64,000 bases of DNA from Lepisosteus oculatus (taxonomy: Eukaryota > Chordata > Actinopteri > Semionotiformes > Lepisosteidae). Position numbers and translations under genes: made by a program. The notes under the pieces were generated by a model that saw only the letters and a list, made by a program, of their open reading frames with translations, was not told the origin of the DNA and ran no database searches. Position 1 is the first letter of the stretch. The number at the start of each line of letters is the position of its first letter. Of the stretch, positions 57,501 to 64,000 are shown piece after piece. The stretch covers positions 35,287,148 to 35,351,147 of the forward strand of contig NC_090706.1 of the NCBI RefSeq assembly GCF_040954835.1, given 5' to 3'.

Positions 57501-60500
57501 TACAGGGAAAGAGAAGTAGTGTCACGGATGTCACCCGCGGGGTCAAAGTATGTTCAACATTCTGTCATGGATGTTGCAAAGGCATGCCGTGGAATGACAA
57601 GGAGAGCAGTAGAGACCCTCTGTGTATCGGCAAAAAGGGGGAACATGGAGGTTAGCCCAGGCTCAGGGGGTCGGACAATGTCGCTATAGAAACCTATGAA
57701 CTCAGGACACAAACGTGGAAATCCTGGTAAAAGGCATGACTCACAACATCTATATCCTCAATGCTGAGAAAGGAGGAGAGCAGACACAGGAAGTACATAG
57801 GTTACACTCCAGAGAAGACACTCCAGAAAGACATGAATAATCACAGCAAACTAGGAACAGGCCCTCTAGGTGTACCAGGCATGATAGTACCCCTCCCCCT
57901 TCAAGGGGAGGCTCTTGACGCCCAAAAAAGAGCTGCACAGCACTGGGGGGAGGAAAAACCTCATTTAACTGAAAGGAAACCTCCAGGAGTCCACAACTGA
58001 GAGCTACCCCCTCCTCTGGGATAAAAAACCTTTATTGAGTAGAGGAAGGGGGGGGGCAGACCGGGTTCTGGAGGAGCGAGACAAAAAAATCAGACCAAAC
58101 ACATAAAAAAATAAGCACAACAAAAAATAAACCCTGACGGAACAGGGGAAAAAACAACACATAAAAAAAAGAACTCACAATAGACAGGGATACCAGGGGG
58201 CATGGAAGCCCAGACCAGGGGCCACGGAAGCCCGGAACCAGGGAGACCAGCGGACATGGGAGCCCGTGGACAGAGAGACTGGCAGGCGTGGGAACCCGGG
58301 ACAGAGAGACTGGGGGGCCTGGGGGCCCGGGACAGACAAAACACGTAAAAAATCACTCACAACAAAAATAAATCCTGGTGGAACAGGGGAACAAACAACA
58401 TGTAAAAAATAACTCACAACAGATAGGGAGAGCAGGGGGCATGGAAGCCCTGAACCAGGAGTAAAAATTCCAAAAACCCGGGAATTAAAAAAGCCGCTCG
58501 CGGTGTCTAGTGTAGGCTCAGCATTCTGTCACGGATGTCGGAAAGGAATGCCATGGAACAAGGAAAGCAGTAGAAACCTTATGCGTAGCGACCTCTAGGT
58601 GTAACAGCGTGACAGTACCCCCCCCCCCCTTCAAGGGCTGCTCCTGACACCCAAAAAAGAGCTGCACAGCACTGGGGGGAAAAAGAAAAACCTCATTTTA
58701 CTGAAAGGAAACCTCTGGGAGCTACCCCCTCCTCCGGGGTAAAAAACATTTATTGAGTAGAGGAGAGAGCAGGAGAGAAGTAGAGAGCTCCCTAGGTGTA
58801 CCAGGTGTGACAAGTAGTGGATGTATTTGAATATCTATGTATTAAGATCGCAGTCTCATCCAAGCATAAAAACAACAATCCCTTTCCTTCTGTTTGATGA
58901 ATAAAAACCTTCATCTAAGTTGAATGGCAAATGTGAAGCTTACTTTTTGGATGATGAAAAACACAAGAAATTAATCAATACAGCATGTTCTGCTCTGCGG
59001 TGAATAGGCGGACACAGAATGGATGTGCGATAAGTGAAAACAGAACAAATTTAATAGCCATTTAAATAAAATGTTTTGTTACAAGGAAATAAAAAATACC
59101 ACCAGATTGCATCTGGACGTATTGGAAACTGTACTCTTTTAGATAAATGTAAAAAGAGTTCACAAGAGGAAAGTGCATCCCACAGTGTTTGAAAAAAAAA
59201 CATAGAAGTCTTTTATTATTTTGCAACACCTGGTGAGCTGTTCAACTTCCACTTTCAGTCTTCCACTTTTCATTCTTAACTGAAATACACAATATGGCCT
59301 TTCCTGTACATTGCAATTAGTAGCAGAATGGTCCCTGAGAAAGAGGATCCAGATGGTAAGCATCATATTCTGTACTGACATAATGTGACCTAAAACCACT
59401 AACAATTTACAATACAGTACAGCTAAGAGACACCAGAATAAAGTCCCAGTTTAGTCACTGTTTGGAATTGGAATACGTAATGTTCTTTTTCTGAATGATG
59501 ATAATGTTTGGCTTTCTTGGGAAACAATAAAACATCTGAGAAAGGCTTTGGAATAAATTTAAACAAATAAGAAACATGTGCCTAAATAGCTTATTACATA
59601 TATTTTGTGTCTTAATGTGAAATGTTTTGGGCTAAATGGGCTCAAATTTGAGTCAGCTGCAATTAAGATATTCTTTTTTCTAATCTGAGTCCATTTTTGA
59701 AATATTCATCAAAAATCTTTGGTCAATATAATAAAGAGTAGGATAAATCTTCCAAGCCAGGTGATATTTGACAACATATATATAACAAATATATAACTGC
59801 AATAACTGCCATATATAACACATTTTATAACTGCCAGTTACAAAATACAACAGTTAAAATGGATACAACAGTTGTGTATCTCATGTGTAGCATGGGTTAA
59901 TTTAGCATGGAAAGAACCAATTCACCCTTCCAGAAGAGCTTTTTAGTAAGTTCATGTAGACAGGAAGCTTTTACATAACTGTCTACATGAAGAATATTTG
60001 TAAAAGCCACGCTGCTGTCTCATTTTGGCCATATAAGTCCAATGGTAGTGCTAAAGTTGTTAACATATCTCAAGAGCAATCCATCTCAAGTACTTAAAAG
60101 TGATGTGTGTATGTATAATTGCTATTTTATTTTAAATGTTTGGTTCAGACAATCCTGCACCAAGCCAAATATTAGCCACTTGTTTTCTTGGGAAAATAAA
60201 TGAAATATTTATCAGTAGAACACTTAGAGTTTTTTTAACCAAAACTTAGCAGGGGAGGTGCAGATCAAGTTTTCAGTAATCTTGAAGTGATGAAATTACA
60301 AGAATTATGAATTAGCTCTAAGTGCCAAACAAGAAGAGTACTGAAGTATTTTCTTCAACTTTACTTGTTTGAAAAAACTTAAAAGCTTCACATAAGTTAC
60401 AACTGTTCCCTCTGCAATATTTACATCTACATAGCTGACTCACGGTATAGTCTGGTGTACTTTGCTTCTATTGAGTAGAGATTTGTTTAGAATTTACACA

Positions 60501-63500
60501 TTGATAAACCACCATTTTCATGTGCAGTACTTGATCAGAAGGAAACATTTCACATGAACAGTATCTTGTTAAACAAATAGAAAACAATTCTGAATAGAAC
60601 TGGTAGCAAAAAATATGTTTTAAAATTCATGCTGCTGAAACTAATCTGATTTGATACACATCTTAAATGTGTTAACATGAAGAATAATGATTTTCTGTAA
60701 TTAGACACTTATTAATGGCCCTTTGTTGAAAAGAATTCTGTTCAACCTCACCATTCTCTAGTTCACGCGTCTCAGACTTTTTCAAGCAAACTTTTTGCGG
60801 CACATGCAATTATTTTAAAATAATCAGCACTAATGCTCAAAAAATAATATTTATTTCAAATTGAAACATAGACTATAATTTTAAATGAGACATATTTAAC
60901 CACTTTTTGACTAGAGTTTCAATGTGAAATGTGAGCTTGTTCCAATGCACATAACTGTGTATTATTTAGTTCAATGTTGGAAAGAACTCTTGTTGGAAAG
61001 AATGCAAAGCTCCTGATCTACACTTCTAAATACAATTCCTTTTGATTTCACAACATATCAGTTCACTGTGTTGTTATTTTAATACTTAGTACTGAAGATT
61101 GAAAGGCATATCCCAATAAAAAAAATATTTTTAACAACTGAATCTCACAGACCGATTTATAAATTAGCCTTTCACACATATGTTCTAATGGATTATATTG
61201 CTATGCATTTTGGTTATAATTATAATTTATTATCCTTTATTGGCTTTTCATTTTCAATACATACGCTCCTTCAGTTTAGTCTGCCAGAGCTAGTGCATAT
61301 TATCGAACATCAGTTTTAAAAAGAATACTGTTCTTAGATCAAATAAAGTTTAAGAGTTATAAAACATGTGCTCTACTTGAGAGACAGACATAGAATCTCT
61401 TTCAGGAGCAGTTGAAAATAGTCGTTATTTTAATGGTATAAGCGGTGTGGTGCCTTCAGTCAACCTTGAATGGCACAAGGGAGGAAGTCTAGCATTTCCT
61501 CTCCATTACACAGAAGTATTCAGTTTTCTCCAAGCTGCAATAAGATAAATCATTACCCATGAGTTTGTTCAGTTCCCCTTGAGGCATGGCACGGAAGGCT
61601 TCATTGGTGGGGGCAAAGACTGTGAGCGTCCCAGCTCCATTCATCATTTCTGTGAGGCCTGCCCTCTGAATGGCACCTACCAGGGTACTGCAACAGAAAG
61701 AGAGTCTCCCTAAGCCTGACGCCTCATTCCAGACTGAAAAAACAACGAAAGTAAGAATAAAACAAGGATGGTGAAAAATGTTAGCACTGCTTCCTGCACA
61801 GCTGTTAAGGTAAGAGCTCTTACTGAATTACACAAGTAAAAAAACTGAAGAACTGTTAAAATTCTTCAGACTTTTAAGGCAGAGTATTTGGCAACTAAAT
61901 CTTATGCTGAAGAGCTGCAGTGAAAAAAACTATTGGACAATAAGGTAAAGGGTGAAATTGCACAGCATGTAAATTTCAAAATTTCTAGAATCTTTGCCAC
62001 GTCAGTATATTGGTTGTTATACTACGGTACCTTCAAGTAAACATGGTAATACATTACAAACAGGAAATAGTCAGTCTCAGCTACCTGAAGCGATTGTCGC
62101 CCTTCAGAACATCCATGACAGTTCCCACAGGTGGAGTAAGAACTTTGTCCACATTAAAGAGAGATCCATATCGACCCTTTTTGTCATGAGCTGCAATGCA
62201 GGCGTTCTCAATACACAGAGCCTGAGGAAGAGAGAATAACCCCAGTAGTGTAAAGTAAGTACATTGTATGTACATGATGAAGGGTACTACATAAATCAAA
62301 ATATAATCGTAATAGATAACGGATTTTGTCAAAAGAAGTCTTGGATCAAGACTGTCATAAGCCATCATCAAGATGAAAAAGCTTGTTTCTTTTTTGGATA
62401 AGCCAAGAAAGGCCACAGAGTGCACTTCTCTGCCAATACAATTGGTTTGGCAAAACTAAACACATAGAACGCTTAAGGAAATTACATCAGTGTTAATTCT
62501 GGGAATCTGTTTTCATCCAGGCGTTTATGAAACCAGTGAAGAACATGTACTCTTCCTTGGGAAACTCACATTGCGGTAGACAAACACTCTCAGCTTCTGT
62601 CCGTCTACAGTCTCCAATTGTTGTCCATGATACAGATGTTTGGAGGACAGTTGTCCCTTCACAATATGTTTCTTCAATACCTTCCTCAATGCAGGTGTGA
62701 TCGACACGCTTGCATCTGAACAGAAATGTTAAACAGCCAGTTACAATGTAAAAGATTAAGGTGATACATCTGCATGTCATATTTCTTTTTCTAAAGCTAA
62801 ATGGCAAAAAAACTAGATACAGTAGTTGTCATATTGTTATTATTTAGCAATTTGTGCTGCCCCTGCAAGTTTCTTTTGATTTACTGATGACTTTTTCATG
62901 TTACATTGTCAAACAAGGATAAGAAAGAAAATTACTGTAAAGGTATTCCAAATATGTACAATTCTGTACACTGTGCTCTTCAATAAATATACAAAATTAT
63001 AATAATATATTGTATTGAAAGATCTTGAAACACTCAAGTTTTGTTTCAGTCCATAAAGCAAGGTTTTCTATACATACTGTAGTAGTAACTTTCATTCTTG
63101 GCCTACAGAAAAGTTTTTCTGGCTTTAAAACCTTTTAAGGGCGATGTAAAAATCACATCAAAAACAGGCAGTGATTCTCAACCTTTGTTTCGTCGGGCAC
63201 TATGACACAATCATATAAAGGACCTGTCCTCACCTGGGAAGGCATCATTCTGAGGAGCTATCAGGGTAAAGGCATCACTCCCAGTGAGATAAGAGTTCAG
63301 TCCAGCATCAGCAAAAAGCCTAATCGCCGTGGTAACAGTGGAACCCTGGGCCAACTCAAACAGGGTCTTAGCTAATTAGAAACATAATACAAAATGAAAA
63401 ATATTAATCCACACAATCTTACTAGAATGTTACTATTAATGATCACACCATAATTCAGTTTTTTATACCGCTGTTCAGCACATGCTCTTATATTTCATGT

Positions 63501-64000
63501 TTGAAGATAAAACTTGTGTCCAGTTAAAAAAGTAAAGAAAAAAATCACTGACTTCATCACATTTCTGACACTGATAAAAATATGCTTTCATTAATGGATT
63601 TTGGTTGTGAGGAAATGGTTTAAAAAAAGGCACTAGAACTCAACATTGGGATAGGACACCTCAAAATATGTGCTGTTTTCAACTTCAACTTTCAACTTTC
63701 AACTTGACCTGAAAGAGGTATTCTAGAGGTATTCTGTTTCATAAACCCTAGGCTTAAACAAAACGAAAGAAACAAAATATGTCTGAAAGTGCTTTCTTCA
63801 AAGGGCCGAAAATAACAAGAACAGCACTGTTTTATTATAGGTTATATGGCATGTGTGTTAAATGAAGTTGTTGTGTTGTGTACCAGAGTCGGGGATGAGA
63901 AGCTCATCGATGTAGTGAATGACTCCATTGGTTCCCAGGTGATCCTTGCTGGAGATGATGGCCTTGCCATTGAGAGTCATCTCTCCCCCTTCACAGCCAA
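54537..64000 (-). CDS. TGFBI: TGFBI (transforming growth factor beta-induced protein, BIGH3/keratoepithelin), 3' half, partial
   Basis: Secreted extracellular-matrix adhesion protein of the fasciclin (FAS1) family, binding collagens and integrins. Exons, 5' to 3' on the minus strand: 63884-64000 (cut by the window), 63234-63371, 62570-62715, 62085-62221, 61557-61687, 56941-57065, 56417-56519, 55973-56043, 54957-54981, 54537-54598. All junctions are GT-AG and phases agree, giving the last 350 residues of a protein that is 683 long in human. They cover the end of FAS1-2, all of FAS1-3 and FAS1-4, and the C-terminal tail. FAS1 H1-type motifs ([22 protein letters not shown]) and H2-type motifs ([28 protein letters not shown]) are clear, as is the YHGQQLETV segment. 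The human C-terminal RGD is SGD here. The strong match to TGFBI plus the SMAD5 neighbour argue against periostin. The EMI domain, FAS1-1 and signal peptide lie outside. Confidence 0.97.
54957..54981 (-). CDS. TGFBI: TGFBI 25-nt microexon
   Basis: Encodes SPEVVMRN plus one base between a tctcttttccag acceptor and a GAAATG|GTAAAC donor. It is needed to keep phase with the last exon and aligns to the human SQRSVRLA segment. Confidence 0.8.
55973..56043 (-). CDS. TGFBI: TGFBI exon, C-terminal tail with SGD in place of RGD
   Basis: 71 bp; [20 protein letters not shown], then SAFR. It aligns to the human tail (PANRPQERGDELAD...FKQASAFSR). The tripeptide at the RGD position is SGD (codons at 56024-56032). 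Acceptor gtattccag, donor TTTAGA|GTGAGT. Confidence 0.9.
56417..56519 (-). CDS. TGFBI: TGFBI exon, end of FAS1-4
   Basis: 103 bp; [20 protein letters not shown], then [14 protein letters not shown]. Acceptor ttttccttcag, donor CACTTC|GTAAGA. Confidence 0.95.
56941..57065 (-). CDS. TGFBI: TGFBI exon, middle of FAS1-4
   Basis: 125 bp; [20 protein letters not shown] to GERLELSM, with the second KYH motif. Acceptor catactacag, donor AGCATG|GTGAGT. It lies after the expanded 4.5-kb intron. Confidence 0.95.
57225..57428. mobile_element. MITE with terminal inverted repeats (hAT-like)
   Basis: Left end cagcaatattcactcctggt; right end, read on the other strand, cagtgataatcactcctggt. The inverted repeats extend about 28 bases, and the element is 204 bp. 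Flanking 8-mers gttgaaat and gttaagac match at 5 of 8 places, compatible with a decayed 8-bp hAT target duplication. There is no coding capacity. Confidence 0.7.
57460..58815. repeat. Duplicated GC-rich block, possible LTR-element remnant
   Basis: Two diverged direct copies of a unit (about 57520-58045 and 58515-58770) share 'cattctgtcaYggatgt', 'gagcagtaga', 'ctaggtgta', 'caaaaaagagctgcacagca', 'aacctcattt' and 'tttattgagtagagga'. 'ctaggtgta' recurs a third time at the right edge (about 58791). On the minus strand a G-tract precedes tactgtcacg (about 58608-58632), like a polypurine tract before an LTR start. No integrase or RT frame remains. Frames here reflect composition only. Confidence 0.65.
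58100..58440. repeat. Minisatellite inside the duplicated block
   Basis: Short GC-rich units with 'ggaacccgggacagagagac', 'cagagagactgg' and 'catggaagccc' repeat imperfectly. They are flanked by two copies of an A-rich segment (about 58104-58195 and 58337-58430; 'cggaacaggggaa' versus 'tggaacaggggaa', then aactcacaa). Confidence 0.75.
61557..61687 (-). CDS. TGFBI: TGFBI exon, start of FAS1-4
   Basis: 131 bp; [16 protein letters not shown] to [20 protein letters not shown], ending KLMG. Acceptor tctgttgcag, donor CATGG|GTAATG. It corresponds to human exon 12, which contains the corneal-dystrophy residue Arg555; the arginine-rich human segment after FRALP is PQGELNK here. Confidence 0.95.
62085..62221 (-). 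CDS. TGFBI: TGFBI exon, end of FAS1-3
   Basis: 137 bp; [20 protein letters not shown] to [11 protein letters not shown]. Acceptor ttcctcag, donor CTTCAG|GTAGCT. Close to human throughout. Confidence 0.96.
62570..62715 (-). CDS. TGFBI: TGFBI exon, middle of FAS1-3 with YH motif
   Basis: 146 bp; [20 protein letters not shown] to KLRVFVYRN. The Tyr-His pair of FAS1 domains (integrin-binding YH motif in mammalian TGFBI) is present as LYHG. Acceptor ttctgttcag, donor CGCAAT|GTGAGT. Confidence 0.95.
63234..63371 (-). CDS. TGFBI: TGFBI exon, start of FAS1-3
   Basis: 138 bp; [20 protein letters not shown] to [12 protein letters not shown] (H1 motif). Acceptor taattag, donor TTCCCAG|GTGAGG. Confidence 0.95.
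63884..64000 (-). CDS. TGFBI: TGFBI exon, end of FAS1-2 (partial)
   Basis: Encodes [15 protein letters not shown], then [16 protein letters not shown], the H2 end of FAS1-2. Donor GACTCTG|GTACAC. The upstream part lies beyond the window. Confidence 0.96.

Larger units (their letters stand above)
57066..61556 (-). other. TGFBI: Expanded TGFBI intron (4.5 kb)
   Basis: By far the longest TGFBI intron here. It contains the MITE at 57225-57428 and the duplicated GC-rich block at 57460-58815. The rest (58816-61556) is AT-rich with nothing recognised. Confidence 0.85.

Noticed and set aside
58090..58417. Minus-strand frames of 80-88 codons rich in Pro, Ser and Cys
   Set aside because: Translation of minisatellite units; two overlapping frames are open because of the repeat, not because of coding.
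63176..63210. hAT-like end 'cagtgattctcaacct'
   Set aside because: It resembles a hAT terminal repeat, but I found no matching inverted end nearby, so no element is called.

Overview
This window is nuclear DNA of a vertebrate, most likely a ray-finned fish. It is AT-rich, with long introns, vertebrate-type GT-AG splice sites and a fish-type mix of non-LTR retrotransposons, tRNA-derived SINEs and small DNA transposons. A dispersed repeat that I associate from memory with gar, bowfin and sturgeon genomes occurs three times, so a non-teleost ray-finned fish is my best guess. That guess rests on recall, not on a search. There is no bacterial-style operon or CRISPR array, and no viral genome. Two real protein genes are present, both on the minus strand: SMAD5 (complete coding sequence) and TGFBI (3' half only; its 5' half lies beyond base 64000). 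This matches the TGFBI-SMAD5 neighbourhood of human 5q31. Layout: 1-26 kb is a gene-poor flank downstream of SMAD5. It holds a 5'-truncated, mutated LINE (194-1912), a stub of the same LINE tail (10327-10370), a SINE (11700-11965), two copies of the dispersed repeat and several stretches that look like conserved non-coding elements, the best at 6600-7450. SMAD5 runs from a non-coding first exon near 38473-38700 to its stop at 26455; six coding exons join in phase to 464 residues. The 38.7-54.1 kb intergenic region contains a decayed LINE (44100-44850), a diverged tandem duplication of about 450-520 bp with TTAGGG-like motifs (45306-46350), two oppositely oriented CTCF-like motifs, and one unexplained 216-codon open frame (52200-52850). 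TGFBI occupies 54149-64000; ten exons join in phase to the last 350 residues, with a 25-nt microexon near the end. Its 4.5-kb intron between 57066 and 61556 is swollen by a MITE-like inverted-repeat element and a duplicated GC-rich minisatellite block. How the genes relate: SMAD5 is a receptor-regulated SMAD carrying BMP signals to the nucleus. TGFBI is a secreted FAS1-domain matrix protein that in mammals is induced by TGF-beta. They are neighbours by ancient synteny and are separate transcription units. I did not find an undescribed molecular system. The most interesting points are loss of the integrin-binding RGD in TGFBI (SGD here), the 25-nt microexon, the telomere-motif tandem duplication between the two genes, and the candidate conserved elements in the gene-poor flank.
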